Shown: positions 26,049-35,842, counted from the first letter of the stretch. The stretch: 64,000 bases of DNA from JAUYIV01 sp035464675 (GCA_035464675.1 DATHSA010000066.1:1-64000); one strand, 5' to 3'. Notes: generated by a model from the letters alone, not told the origin. Made by a program: numbers and translations.

Positions 26049-28088
26049 ATGCCATCGGAGAAGATCCGCAACGTGGTCCTGGTCGGCCACAGCGGCAGCG
26101 GGAAGACGATGCTCGCCGAAGCGTTGCTCTTCACCGCCGGCGCCACCACCCGGATGGGGAGGATCGAAGACGGGAACACCGTGTCCGACTTCGACACCGA
26201 AGAAGGCGCCAGAGGGTCGTCGGTCGGCCTCGCGATGGCCCCATTCGACTGGAACGGCCATCGCATCAATCTCATCGACACCCCGGGGCTCTCCGACTTC
26301 GTCGGCGAGGCGCTCGCAGCACTTCGCGCCGCCGATCTCGCCGTCTTCGTGGTCTCAGGGGTCGACGGCGTCGAGGTCCAGACCGAGGCGCTGTGGAAGC
26401 TCGCCGGCGACGAGGGCATCGCCAGGGCGATCTTCGTGAACAAACTGGACCGCGAGCGCGCCTCGTTCTCCCGGGTCCAGGCCCAATTGAAGGACGTCTT
26501 CGGTACGGGGGTCGCGCCACTCCAGGTTCCCATCGGCAGCGAGCACGACCTGCGCGGCGTCGCCAACCTCGTCGGGGGTCAGGCGTTCACCTACTCGGGC
26601 AACCCCACGGCCGCCGAGGGAGAGCTCCCGGAGGATCTGGCCGATGAGGTCGCGTCGCTCCACACGGCGCTCGTCGAGGCGGTGGTCGAGACGGACGACG
26701 AGATGCTCGAGAAGTACTTCGAGGGCGTCGAACCATCGGGCGAGCAGCTCATCTCCGGGATGCACCGCGGCATGGTCGAGGGGACCACCTTTCCCGTCCT
26801 CTGCGGCTCGGCCACCGCGCTCATCGGCATCGACCGGCTCGCCCAGTTCATCGTCGACTACGGGCCGCGCCCCTCCGAGCGGCCGGTTCCGCCGCTGCAG
26901 GAGGGCGACTCGCTGCCCGATTCCGGAGTCGTCGCGTATGTGTTCAAGACGATGTCGGACCCCTACGTGGGGCGAATCTCGATGTTCAGGGTCTTCCGTG
27001 GCGAGATCGACCTCGACGCCGATCTGCAGAACCCCACCCGGGGAGTCTCCGGACGAATGCACAACATCTTCACGATGCGGGGCAAAGAGCACGAGGAGAC
27101 CAAGCGGGTCGAGGAGGGCGACATCGCCGCCGTCGCCAAGCTCGAATCCACACTCGCGGGAGACACTCTTCGCTCACCCGGTGTGAAGGTCGTCATCGCG
27201 CCTGTCGAGATGCCGCGCCCCACGATGTCGCTCGCGGTCTTCCCCCGGTCGCAGCACGACGAGGAGAAGCTCTCCACGGCTCTGCAACGGGCGATCGAGG
27301 ACGACCCGACCTTGAAGGTCGAACGGAGCGCCGACACCAACGAGACGGTCCTGTCCGGCCTCGGTGACGCCCACCTCGAGGTTGCCATCGCCCGACTTCA
27401 TTCTCGATTCGGAGTCGAGATCGACACCCAGCTCCCCAAGGTCCCCTACCGGGAGACCATCCGCGGCACCGCCGATGTCGAGGGCAAGCACAAGAAGCAA
27501 TCGGGCGGTCGCGGCCAGTTCGGCGTCGCCAATCTGCGCTTCGAGCCGCTTCACGCCGGCGAGACATTCGAATTCGCCAATGAGATCAAGGGCGGATCCA
27601 TCCCCAGGCAATACGTCCCGGCCGTCGAGAAGGGAGTCGTGGAGGCCCTCGAGAGGGGCATCCTCGCCGGATACCCGGTCGTCGGGGTCAAGGCGACCGT
27701 CTACGACGGCAAGTACCACCCCGTCGACTCGGACGAATTGTCGTTTCGAATGGCCGGTATCCTGGCCGTGCGTGAGGCGGCGCCCAAGCTGAATGCGACG
27801 CTGCTCGAGCCGATCATGCGGGCGACCATCCGGGTGCCCGAAGATCTCATGGGAGATGTGATCGGCGACTTGAACTCCAAGCGTGGCCGAGTGCTCGGAA
27901 TGGACTCCGATGGTGGGACCCGGGTGCTGACGGCAGAGGTGCCGCTCGCCGAGATGCAGCGGTACTCGATCGACCTCCGCTCGATCACAAGCGGGCGGGG
28001 ATCATTCGAGATGGAGTTCTCCCGCTACGAGGAGGCCCCGCCGAACGAGGCCCAGCGGGTGATCGCGGCCGCCCAGGAAGAAGACTGA
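26049..28088 (+). CDS. Elongation factor G-like GTPase (EF-G2)
   Basis: Translational GTPase of 679 residues with the five-domain EF-G layout. The P-loop is GHSGSGKT rather than the AHIDAGKT form of canonical EF-G, which marks the actinobacterial EF-G2/FusA2-like group; G3 is DTPGLSDF and G4 is NKLD. Domain IV has the SGGRGQFG loop. Its role is not settled in relatives; GTP binding on the ribosome is likely. GGGAGG lies 5 nt before the ATG at 26049. It is not next to str-operon genes, supporting the paralogue assignment. Confidence 0.9.
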   Translation: MPSEKIRNVVLVGHSGSGKTMLAEALLFTAGATTRMGRIEDGNTVSDFDTEEGARGSSVGLAMAPFDWNGHRINLIDTPGLSDFVGEALAALRAADLAVFVVSGVDGVEVQTEALWKLAGDEGIARAIFVNKLDRERASFSRVQAQLKDVFGTGVAPLQVPIGSEHDLRGVANLVGGQAFTYSGNPTAAEGELPEDLADEVASLHTALVEAVVETDDEMLEKYFEGVEPSGEQLISGMHRGMVEGTTFPVLCGSATALIGIDRLAQFIVDYGPRPSERPVPPLQEGDSLPDSGVVAYVFKTMSDPYVGRISMFRVFRGEIDLDADLQNPTRGVSGRMHNIFTMRGKEHEETKRVEEGDIAAVAKLESTLAGDTLRSPGVKVVIAPVEMPRPTMSLAVFPRSQHDEEKLSTALQRAIEDDPTLKVERSADTNETVLSGLGDAHLEVAIARLHSRFGVEIDTQLPKVPYRETIRGTADVEGKHKKQSGGRGQFGVANLRFEPLHAGETFEFANEIKGGSIPRQYVPAVEKGVVEALERGILAGYPVVGVKATVYDGKYHPVDSDELSFRMAGILAVREAAPKLNATLLEPIMRATIRVPEDLMGDVIGDLNSKRGRVLGMDSDGGTRVLTAEVPLAEMQRYSIDLRSITSGRGSFEMEFSRYEEAPPNEAQRVIAAAQEED

Positions 28089-28102
28089 GAGAAGAGGAAT
28101 CA

Positions 28103-29377
28103 ATGGGTGAGAACGTCGTCCTCAAGTACGACGGGGGTGAAATCGAGTTCCCGATGGTGGAGGGAACCGAGGGCGGACACGGGTTCGACATCTCGAGCCT
28201 TCGCGCCGAGACAGGGCTCGTCACTCTCGACTACGGGTTCGCCAACACCGCCGGCACTCTGAGCGCGGTGTCGTTCGTCGACGGGGTCGCCGGCGAGCTG
28301 CGCTACCGCGGCTATTCGATCGAGGACCTCGCCGAAGACTCCACGTTCCTCGAGGTCGCCTACCTCCTGTTCTACGGCGAGCTCCCCACCAAGCCGGCAC
28401 TCGAGGACTACATCCACGACGTCACCCGCCACACGCTTCTCAACGAGGAGATGAAGCGGCTCTTCGACGCGTTCCCCAAGAGCGCCCACCCGATGGCGAT
28501 CCTCGCCTCGGCGACCAACGCCATGGCGACCTTCTACCCGGACTTTCACAACCCGACCGATCCCTACGCGGTGGAGCAGTCGGCGCTGCGGCTGATCGCC
28601 AAGATGCCGACGGTCGCCGCGTACGCCTACAAGAAATCGATGGGGCAGCCCTACATCTACCCCCGCAACGATCTCGACTATGTGTCCAACTTCCTCCACA
28701 TGATGTTCGCCCTCCCGGTCGAGGAGTACGAGATCGACCCGGTGGTCGCCAAGGCGCTGGATGTGCTCCTGATCCTGCACGCCGACCACGGGCAGAACTG
28801 CTCGACCTCGACGGTCCGCCTCGCCGGTTCGAGCCAGGCGAACCTGTTCACATCGGTGGCGGCCGGGATGAGCGCGCTGTGGGGCCCCCTCCACGGCGGC
28901 GCCAACCAGCGCGTGGTGGAAATGCTCGCTCAGATCAACGAGGACGGGCGCGACTTCGAGAAGTACATCGACAAGGCGAAGGACTCCGACGACCCGTTCC
29001 GGCTCTGGGGGTTCGGCCACCGGGTCTACAAGAACTACGACCCGCGAGCGCGGATCCTCAAGGGTTTCGCCTACGAGGTGATCGAACGAATCGGAGCCGA
29101 CGATCCACTGCTCGACATCGCCCTCAAACTGGAGGAGGCCGCTCTCGCCGACGACTACTTCGTCGAGCGCCGCCTCTATCCCAATGTCGACTTCTACTCG
29201 GGGTTGATGTTCCGGGCACTCGGGTTCCCCGTGCGGATGTTCACCGTCCTCTTCGCGATCGGCCGTCTCCCTGGCTGGGTGGCACAGTGGCGCGAGATGA
29301 CCGAGGACCCCGAGACCCGCATCGGGAGGCCCCGCCAGATCTTCTCGGGCCACACCAAGCGGCCGATGGAGCGGTGA
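28103..29377 (+). CDS. gltA: Citrate synthase, type II (GltA)
   Basis: Condenses oxaloacetate and acetyl-CoA at the entry to the TCA cycle. The 424 residues include the N-terminal beta domain characteristic of NADH-sensitive hexameric enzymes. Active-site motifs are ADHGQNCST, GPLHGGAN, GFGHRVYKNYDPRA and NVDFYSG, giving the two catalytic His and the Asp. It begins 14 bases after the EF-G2 stop with an AGAGGA-type binding site, so the two are probably co-transcribed. Confidence 0.96.
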   Translation: MGENVVLKYDGGEIEFPMVEGTEGGHGFDISSLRAETGLVTLDYGFANTAGTLSAVSFVDGVAGELRYRGYSIEDLAEDSTFLEVAYLLFYGELPTKPALEDYIHDVTRHTLLNEEMKRLFDAFPKSAHPMAILASATNAMATFYPDFHNPTDPYAVEQSALRLIAKMPTVAAYAYKKSMGQPYIYPRNDLDYVSNFLHMMFALPVEEYEIDPVVAKALDVLLILHADHGQNCSTSTVRLAGSSQANLFTSVAAGMSALWGPLHGGANQRVVEMLAQINEDGRDFEKYIDKAKDSDDPFRLWGFGHRVYKNYDPRARILKGFAYEVIERIGADDPLLDIALKLEEAALADDYFVERRLYPNVDFYSGLMFRALGFPVRMFTVLFAIGRLPGWVAQWREMTEDPETRIGRPRQIFSGHTKRPMER

Positions 29378-29400
29378 CAGCCGCCGGCAAGCGCCACGGG

Positions 29401-29406
29401 TAGCCT
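29401..29406 (+). promoter_or_regulatory. Possible -10 for the 29415 gene
   Basis: TAGCCT lies 8 nt before the ATG at 29415, and no ribosome-binding site is visible in between. This fits a short or absent 5' leader. Confidence 0.3.
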
Positions 29407-29414
29407 CCCTCTCC

Positions 29415-30011
29415 ATGTCCGATCTGACCGCGCGTGACACCGAGCAGGATGGCGAGCCTCTCGTCGAGTTGACCGAGGAGGGGCGGCTGGTCGGATACGT
29501 ATACGAGGACGAGGGGACCCTGTACGCGGAGTTCGTCCCCGACGAGGCGGGCGAGCCGTGGGCGTTCGAGGTCGACGACCTCCAGCGCATCCTCGACGCC
29601 GCACGGGCGATTCTCACCCCCGAGGAGCCAGAACCGGTGACCGCCGTCTCCGGGGATGTTCACCCGGTCGACGCGCTGGCGAACGAGTTCGACGCACAGG
29701 CCGTCAGGAGGGGTGAAGAGGATGAGGGCTTCTATCCGATGGACGTCGTCGGACGGATGTTCGCCCGGGCCGCCGAATTGGACCTCGCCATCGTGAGTCT
29801 CGAGGGCTTCGAGGTCTTTCCCGAGTTCCTCGAGCCGGTCCCGGGCCTCTCGGTCGACATGGGCGATGCACACGACGGAGAGCCGTGGCCCACCTTCAAG
29901 GCCGGTTGCCACGTCCAGGGGATGGCCGTCCTCGAGAAGTGGGCATCCCGGGAAGGCATCGCGGTGGCGCTGGAGGTGTGTGATCGGGACGGTGACCGGT
30001 TCGTTCTCTAG
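29415..30011 (+). CDS. Unknown acidic cytosolic protein
   Basis: 198 residues, very acidic, with no signal peptide or membrane helix. The N-terminal half (LVGYVYEDEGTLYAEFVPDE) is beta-rich. The C-terminal half has a single Cys within AGCHVQGMAVLEKWASREG. I recognise no family. It ends with TAG. Downstream it faces a minus-strand gene across a 45-base gap. Codon use is like its neighbours, and the clear conservation-like pattern of hydrophobic positions supports a real gene. Confidence 0.65.
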   Translation: MSDLTARDTEQDGEPLVELTEEGRLVGYVYEDEGTLYAEFVPDEAGEPWAFEVDDLQRILDAARAILTPEEPEPVTAVSGDVHPVDALANEFDAQAVRRGEEDEGFYPMDVVGRMFARAAELDLAIVSLEGFEVFPEFLEPVPGLSVDMGDAHDGEPWPTFKAGCHVQGMAVLEKWASREGIAVALEVCDRDGDRFVL

Positions 30012-30056
30012 GAGGCACGCGGCGAGCGGCTCGCGATCACCTCTTCTTGCGATCTG

Positions 30057-30554
30057 CTACGTGCGGCGTGGAGAAGGGATCTGCTCCACGTACGTTCCCA
30101 CGACCTTTCCGTCCACCGCGTCCACCCGGATCAGCCCCCGCTGCGAAGGGGGTTCGTCTGCGCTGAAGACCAGGACATTCCAGATCGGGCGAGCCCGCCA
30201 GCCGTCGAATCCCACGGCGGCCGACGCGTGTCCCACGGCGAGCGGGACCTCGCGGTTCGCGATCTCCAGCGCCTGAGGGTCGAGAACCTCTATCCGCCAG
30301 GCTGCCGCCCGATGCCAGAGCGCCAGCAGGGCCAGCAGGCCGGCGACGAACGCCAGCCCGGTGTAGGCGAAGACGGCGCCTGTACCCGCCACCACTGCAC
30401 CGACCGCGTAGATGGCCGCAGCGACATTGCGCCGACGGGTGGACGGGATCGAGTACGGCTCCCGCTGGGTGGCATCGAGGTCGTCAGGCACGCCTTCGGA
30501 TCGGGCGACCTCTTCGGGAATCTCGATCCCCTGACGACGGCCCCCGTCCGTCAC
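30057..30554 (-). CDS. Small membrane protein, unknown function
   Basis: 165 residues. A hydrophilic N-terminus of about 40 residues is followed by two adjacent transmembrane helices (NVAAAIYAVGAVVAGTG and LAFVAGLLALLALWH) and a soluble C-terminal domain of about 80 residues. The start is GTG at 30554, overlapping the stop of the exporter gene as GTGA, so it is translationally coupled and may be an accessory part of that exporter. I do not recognise the C-terminal domain. Confidence 0.75.
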   Translation of the reverse strand: MTDGGRRQGIEIPEEVARSEGVPDDLDATQREPYSIPSTRRRNVAAAIYAVGAVVAGTGAVFAYTGLAFVAGLLALLALWHRAAAWRIEVLDPQALEIANREVPLAVGHASAAVGFDGWRARPIWNVLVFSADEPPSQRGLIRVDAVDGKVVGTYVEQIPSPRRT

Positions 30555-33139
30555 AGCTCCATCGCCCCGCGAACCGCACCCTCGTCGATGGCCGTGTGCC
30601 CCCGACGGCGGTGCCACCGATCCCAGAGCACCAGCATGCTCGGCAGGACCAGCACCGCGCCGATCAGGGCCAGGAAGATCGTGTAGGCCGTCACCAGGCC
30701 GAGCTGCTGGAACGGCACCAGCGAGGCCGTCATCAGGATTCCGAATCCGGCGATCGTCGTGAATGCCGAACCGGCGAGAGCGCCTCCGGTGTTGGTCGTG
30801 GTCGAGCGCACCGCCTCCTCGGGCGAGGCACACCGGATTCGATCCTCCTGGTAGCGATGGGTGATGTGGATCATGTACGGAACTCCGATGCCGATGGCAA
30901 GCGCAGACACGGTCGCAGTCACCGGTCCGAATGCGAGGCCGAACACCGGGAACAACCCGAAGGCCCACAACATGACCAGGGCCACGGGGGCGATCGTGAT
31001 GATCCCGAGGAACGGACGCTTCGACTCGATCCAGAAGTTGATGACCAGCAGCAGCGCTGCTGCAACGACCGCGATGACCAGCGACGACAGCTGCGAGTCG
31101 CTCATCGACTGCACCACGACGTTGGCGATGATGTAGTCGGAGGTCGGCACGGCCTGGGCGCCCGACTCGGCGACCGGCGCAAATGCCTCCCGGATGTCGG
31201 CGGCGAGGGCGCCGGCCGCCGGTTCGCCCGCCTGCGTCGTGATGCTCACCAACAGGGCGTCGTACCCGGCGTCCGAGCGATGGATGAGGCGCGAAGCCTC
31301 CGCCGGAGCGATGGCGAACAGCGCCCCGTAGAGGGCGTCGACATCGGCCGTGGGAGACACGGTTCCATCCGCCGAGAACCCGGCAGACGCGGCGATCTGG
31401 GCGAATTGCGGTTCGAATCGCGCGCTTGCCGGGTCGGCGAACGCGGCAATGAGAGAGATCGATGACTCGGCGGCGGCGAACTCCCCGTATGTGACGACGT
31501 TGGGCACGCCGCGGAGGTTGCCGAGCGACTGCGCCATCGCGTTGTGGACCTCTGGCGTGCCGACGTCACCGTTGGTGATCAAGACGTCGGTGGTCTCACC
31601 GAACCCGCCGGCGAAGTCGGTCGTCAGCGTGTCGAACGTCTCGAGCAGCGGGTTCGGGCGCGGCACGAAGTCGGTCACCGAGAACTCCGTCTTCAGCTTG
31701 GTGACACCGAAGGCGCCCACGGCGCCCAGGAGGAGGGCCACCATGACCACCGGCACGGCCGCCTTCTCGGCCAGGATCGACGTCCTGCCGATCAGCCTGG
31801 GAAGGGCTCGTTCCTTGGTGGCGCCGAGGCTCTCGCGGGGAAGACGATCGGCCCTCTCCGCCCGGCGATCGAGCAGCACCCGGAACGCGGCGACGAACGA
31901 CATCATGATCAAGAACGAGGAGACGATCCCGACCGCCGCCAGGATGCCGAAGTCCCTGAGGGCCGGGATCGGGCTCACCAGATTCGTGAGGAAGCCGACC
32001 GCCGTCGTCACCGTCGCCAGGACGAGGGCGATCCCCACCGTGTGGATCGCCTTGTTCATCGAGTGGTCGACCGCGTCGCCACCACCTGCCTCTTCGCGAT
32101 AGCGAGTCGTCAGATGGATGGCGTAGTCGACGCCGAGACCGATGAGAAGGATCGGAACGATCTGGTTCATCGGCCCGAAGTCGTCGATCCAGCCCAGGTA
32201 CTTGGGCCCGAAGAGCACCCCGATCCCCTGCATCCAGGTGATGGCCATGAAGATCGCCGCCATGGTGAGGAGGGTGTCGGCGCCGGTGCGGCGAATCCTC
32301 GCCCAGCGAGTGCCGTCACGGCTGGGGCGAACCCAGTACACGAAGAGCAGGATGATCACGATGATCCCGGCCGCCATGCCGAACAGCCGACCCACCTCCG
32401 CCTCGAACTCGTCTCCGCTGGCAAAGATCAACTCGAAGGAGAACGGCTCGGCCGTGTAGCCGGCGGGGACGGTGGCGGCACGGATCTGGTCCGCCACGGC
32501 CTCTTCGACCTCCAGGAAGTCCTCGTACTCGTTGGCGGGATCGAATGCGGGAGTGTTCGTGCTGTCGTCGAACCGCGGCGCAGAGATGAAGACGAGCACC
32601 AGGCCCCTCGATGCCGAAGGAGCGGCGAGATCCTTGTCCCCGGACAGCAGCTGCTCGGCGACACCGGCGGCCTCCGGCGGCAGGCTCGGAAGGATCGACG
32701 TGTACGCCGCCTTCAACTCGGCGTCGCTGGTCGGCACCTCGATCTCACCCAGGGCGATCGCCTGTTGGATCGGCAACATGTACGAGATGACTGCCGGCTC
32801 GCCGGGACGCGACTGGAGGAGCGGGGCGAGGTCGCTCTGCTCCAGGATCCCGGTCACGGTCTCGATCACGGCGAGGCCGTCGAGGTCCACCACGTCGCCG
32901 TCCTCCGCCGATACCAGCACCTGGAGCACGGAAGAGGAGGACTCGTCGCCAAAGAGCGTCTGGATCTCCTCGGAAGCGATCAACTCTTCGGCCTCCGGGG
33001 CGAAACCCTCGTTTCCGTCGGTCAGAACGACCTGGCCGGAGAGGTAGCCGAGCACGCCGGTGACGACCAACATCGAAATGAACACTGCGAGGGGCCGACG
33101 CACGACCAGACGTGCCAGGCCTCCGATGACCGTCTTCAA
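30551..33139 (-). CDS. RND/MMPL-family exporter
   Basis: 862-residue membrane protein with the internal duplication of RND pumps: TM1, a large extracytoplasmic loop, TM2-6, then TM7, a second loop and TM8-12. The two helix-4-like segments contain GLGVDYAIHLTTRYREE and AIGIGVPYMIHITHRYQED. MMPL proteins export lipids or drugs; the cargo is unknown here. TTG at 33139 is chosen because AGGAGG lies 8 nt upstream. It is coupled to the small membrane protein that follows. Confidence 0.88.
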   Translation of the reverse strand: MKTVIGGLARLVVRRPLAVFISMLVVTGVLGYLSGQVVLTDGNEGFAPEAEELIASEEIQTLFGDESSSSVLQVLVSAEDGDVVDLDGLAVIETVTGILEQSDLAPLLQSRPGEPAVISYMLPIQQAIALGEIEVPTSDAELKAAYTSILPSLPPEAAGVAEQLLSGDKDLAAPSASRGLVLVFISAPRFDDSTNTPAFDPANEYEDFLEVEEAVADQIRAATVPAGYTAEPFSFELIFASGDEFEAEVGRLFGMAAGIIVIILLFVYWVRPSRDGTRWARIRRTGADTLLTMAAIFMAITWMQGIGVLFGPKYLGWIDDFGPMNQIVPILLIGLGVDYAIHLTTRYREEAGGGDAVDHSMNKAIHTVGIALVLATVTTAVGFLTNLVSPIPALRDFGILAAVGIVSSFLIMMSFVAAFRVLLDRRAERADRLPRESLGATKERALPRLIGRTSILAEKAAVPVVMVALLLGAVGAFGVTKLKTEFSVTDFVPRPNPLLETFDTLTTDFAGGFGETTDVLITNGDVGTPEVHNAMAQSLGNLRGVPNVVTYGEFAAAESSISLIAAFADPASARFEPQFAQIAASAGFSADGTVSPTADVDALYGALFAIAPAEASRLIHRSDAGYDALLVSITTQAGEPAAGALAADIREAFAPVAESGAQAVPTSDYIIANVVVQSMSDSQLSSLVIAVVAAALLLVINFWIESKRPFLGIITIAPVALVMLWAFGLFPVFGLAFGPVTATVSALAIGIGVPYMIHITHRYQEDRIRCASPEEAVRSTTTNTGGALAGSAFTTIAGFGILMTASLVPFQQLGLVTAYTIFLALIGAVLVLPSMLVLWDRWHRRRGHTAIDEGAVRGAMEL

Positions 33140-33248
33140 CGCCCCAACCTCCTGTGCCGCACGACGCCGCATCGCAGGCTACGACGAGTCGACATGGCGT
33201 CCAAAAACCACGAGCCCCGCGGAAGCAGGCCTATGGACCGGCGAATTC

Positions 33249-33677
33249 TCACGCGCTCGGATCGTCGAAGTGGATGAGCACCCCGTCCTGGACCGATCCG
33301 AGGATTCCGTACGGCTCGTCGGTCCACTTGACGGTGGCAAGCCCGCTGCCTGGCGGCGCCATCTCGAGCGCCATGCCCTCCGTCGAGAACCCCTCGACCA
33401 CGATCGTGGCTCCGCCCGGCTGGGGTGGGTACGACTCGAGGATGGCGTCGGCGAGTACGACGGACCCGTCCTCGAGGACGAACAAGTAGGCCTCGACGAG
33501 CACCAGGTCGGTCGGGTCCGCCAGGAGGGCCTGCTCGACCGAGATGGGATCACCCGAGATCGGATCACCGACACGGACGCCACGTGGAGCGATCGTCGTG
33601 TCGGGGGGCATGGTTGTGGTCAGCTCATCCGCCGAGGCGTCGCCGCACGCGGCGAGGAGAGCGGCTGCAGCCAACAT
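33249..33677 (-). CDS. Lipoprotein, unknown function; 5' end probably frameshifted
   Basis: 142 residues. A hydrophobic stretch ends in the lipobox LLAAC, followed by a short Thr-rich linker and an uncharacterised domain. The ATG at 33677 leaves a signal peptide without any positive charge and has no ribosome-binding site. A GTG at 33696, preceded by GGAG at good spacing, would encode K-K-K-L-D, an ideal n-region, but it is out of frame by one base. A one-base indel between 33677 and 33696 would join the two into a normal lipoprotein signal. Confidence 0.7.
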   Translation of the reverse strand: MLAAAALLAACGDASADELTTTMPPDTTIAPRGVRVGDPISGDPISVEQALLADPTDLVLVEAYLFVLEDGSVVLADAILESYPPQPGGATIVVEGFSTEGMALEMAPPGSGLATVKWTDEPYGILGSVQDGVLIHFDDPSA

Positions 33678-33712
33678 TGTCCAGTTTCTTCTTCACCTGG
33701 TGTCTCCTTGTC

Positions 33713-33734
33713 GCCCGCTTTGATGAAAGCGGGC
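33713..33734 (-). terminator. Perfect 9-bp hairpin downstream of thrS
   Basis: GCCCGCTTT and AAAGCGGGC flank a 4-base loop. It lies in the gap between the thrS stop and the lipoprotein start and probably ends the thrS transcript. There is no T tract on the minus strand. Confidence 0.6.
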
Positions 33735-33760
33735 GCCGACCGGTTCCCGCGCGAGGACCC

Positions 33761-33788
33761 CGCAATTGGCGATTCGCAATTCGCTACA
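33761..33788. repeat. Heptamer array CGCAATT, four units
   Basis: CGCAATT, GGCGATT, CGCAATT, CGCTACA in exact tandem. It resembles the arrays next to ruvC. Confidence 0.8.
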
Positions 33789-33833
33789 CGACGGACGGGC
33801 CAACGCGTCCCGCCCCGACCGCAAGTCTCTTGC

Positions 33834-33896
33834 GGGCGACGGGCGACGGGCGACGGGCGACGGGCGACGGGCGACGGGCGACGGGCGACGGGCGAC
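33834..33896. repeat. Perfect heptamer array GGGCGAC x 9
   Basis: Nine identical copies of GGGCGAC run without interruption to within one base of the thrS stop codon. This is the longest and purest of the heptamer arrays in the window. Confidence 0.95.
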
Positions 33897-33897
33897 G

Positions 33898-35823
33898 CTA
33901 CCGCGGCGCCTTGCACAGCGCCGTCAACTCCCCGGCGGCTTCGGACAACGGCACGCCGCGTCGTTCCTCCTCGCCGCGGAGACGGACCCCGACTGTCGCC
34001 GCCTCGACATCGTCGTCTCCGACCACGAGGACGGCCGGATGCTTGTCGGTGATGGCGCGGCGTACCTTCTCCCCCACCGTCTCGTCGGAGAGATCCACTT
34101 CGACACGCAGCCCGGAGTTGCGGAGGCCGGCGGCCACCTCGTTGGCGTACTCGGCATGCCGGTCGGCCACGGGGACGACGGTGGCCTGCACCGGTGAGAG
34201 CCAGCCAGGCAGCGCGCCCGCATGGTGTTCGAGCAATACGGCGAAGAAGCGCTCGATCGACCCCATGAGCGCTCGGTGGATCATCACGGGGCGCTCGCGG
34301 ACGTTGTCCGCCGAGGTGAAGTCGAGGTCGAAGTTCTCGGGCTGACCGAAGTCGACTTGAAGCGTTCCCATCTGCCAGCGGCGGCCGATCGCATCCTTGA
34401 TGTGGATGTCGATCTTGGGGCCGTAGAAGGCCCCTTCGCCCTCGGCGACCTGGTAGGGAAGCCCGGCGGCCTCGAGGGCCTCGCGGAGGGCCTCGGTGGC
34501 CTTGACCCACATCTCGTCACTTCCGACGTACTTCTCGGGCTTGGTGGAGAGATCGGCGTCGAACTCCGTGAAGCCGAAGTCGCGGTCGACCATCAACACG
34601 AAGTCGAGGAGGGTCTGGAGCTCCTCGCCGATCTTGTCCTCAGTGGTGAAGATGTGGGCGTCGTCCTGGGTGAACCCCCGGGCGCGGAGCAGACCCTGGA
34701 CCACGCCAGACCGCTCGTACCGGTAGACGGTCCCCAGTTCGAAGAGCCGCATCGGAAGCTCCCGGTATGACCGCGGCCGCGACTGGTAGATGAGGATGTG
34801 CCCGGGGCAGTTCATCGGCTTGAGCATGTATCGCTCGCCCTCGTCGACCTCGAGCGGCGGGTACATCGCATCCGCGTAGAAGTCGACATGCTTGGAGATC
34901 TCCCATAGATGCCGACGCGCGATGTGGGGCGTCGCCACGATCTGATACCCGTGGCTCAGATGGGTGCGCCGCGAGTAGTCCTCCATGATCGTGCGGACCA
35001 GCGCCCCCTTCGGGTGCCACACCGCCAGGCCGCTGCCGAGCTCCTCCGGGAAGGAGAACAGATCGAGTTCGAGCCCCAGCTTGCGGTGATCACGCTTGCG
35101 GGCCTCCTCGAGGCGATTGAGGTAGTCGTCGAGCGCCTCCCGGCTCTCCCAGGCGGTCCCGTAGATTCGCTGCAGCTGCGGGTTGTTCTCATCGCCACGC
35201 CAGTAGGCGCCCGCGGTACGGAGGAGCTTGAAGGCGGGCAATCGCCCCGTCGAGGGCAGATGCGGGCCCCGGCACAGGTCGACGAAGCCGTTGTTTCGGT
35301 AGACCGACACCACCTCGCCGCCGGCTCCCTCCTCCTCGTCGACCGACTGGATGATCTCGGTCTTGAACCGATGTTCGGAGAACTCGGCGAGCGCCTCCTC
35401 CTTGGTGAGCTCATCGCGCACGAAGGGCTGATCGATGGCGACGAGCTCTGCCATGCGCGCCTCGATCCGTTCCAGGTCTTCGGGAGTGAACGGGTCGTCG
35501 ACGCCGAAGTCGTAGTAGAAGCCATCCTCGATCGGTGGGCCGATCGCAAAGGTGGCTCCCGGGAAGAGGTCGAGGACCGCCTGGGCCATGATGTGCGCCG
35601 CCGAGTGCCGGAGAATGTGGCGTCCCTCCTCGGTGGAAGCGGTGATCACCTGGAGGCTCCCCGCCTCCGGAAGCGGCCGCGACAGATCCCGGACCTCGTC
35701 GTCGACCTTGACCGCGACCGCCGCCTCGGCCAGGCGCGGCCCGATCGCCCGGGCGGCGTCGAGCCCGGTGGCGCCATCCTCCAACTCGAGGACGGTCCCG
35801 TCGGGGAGATTCATCCTGGGCAT
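33898..35823 (-). CDS. thrS: Threonyl-tRNA synthetase
   Basis: 641 residues. Order: TGS domain (1-60), editing domain with HSAAHIMA and a later C-H pair in DLCRGPH, class II core with KPMNCPGHI (zinc ligand Cys) and RGFTQDDAHIF, then the anticodon-binding domain. ATG at 35823 is used; an in-frame ATG 3 codons on (35814) is equally possible. TACCCT lies 9 nt before the ATG and may be its -10. I found no T-box leader upstream. Confidence 0.96.
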   Translation of the reverse strand: MPRMNLPDGTVLELEDGATGLDAARAIGPRLAEAAVAVKVDDEVRDLSRPLPEAGSLQVITASTEEGRHILRHSAAHIMAQAVLDLFPGATFAIGPPIEDGFYYDFGVDDPFTPEDLERIEARMAELVAIDQPFVRDELTKEEALAEFSEHRFKTEIIQSVDEEEGAGGEVVSVYRNNGFVDLCRGPHLPSTGRLPAFKLLRTAGAYWRGDENNPQLQRIYGTAWESREALDDYLNRLEEARKRDHRKLGLELDLFSFPEELGSGLAVWHPKGALVRTIMEDYSRRTHLSHGYQIVATPHIARRHLWEISKHVDFYADAMYPPLEVDEGERYMLKPMNCPGHILIYQSRPRSYRELPMRLFELGTVYRYERSGVVQGLLRARGFTQDDAHIFTTEDKIGEELQTLLDFVLMVDRDFGFTEFDADLSTKPEKYVGSDEMWVKATEALREALEAAGLPYQVAEGEGAFYGPKIDIHIKDAIGRRWQMGTLQVDFGQPENFDLDFTSADNVRERPVMIHRALMGSIERFFAVLLEHHAGALPGWLSPVQATVVPVADRHAEYANEVAAGLRNSGLRVEVDLSDETVGEKVRRAITDKHPAVLVVGDDDVEAATVGVRLRGEEERRGVPLSEAAGELTALCKAPR

Positions 35824-35842
35824 GGGGCGGACAGGGTAGATC

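Noticed and set aside
33834..33896. CRISPR array
   Set aside because: The repeats are 7 bases in direct contact without spacers, and there are no cas genes.
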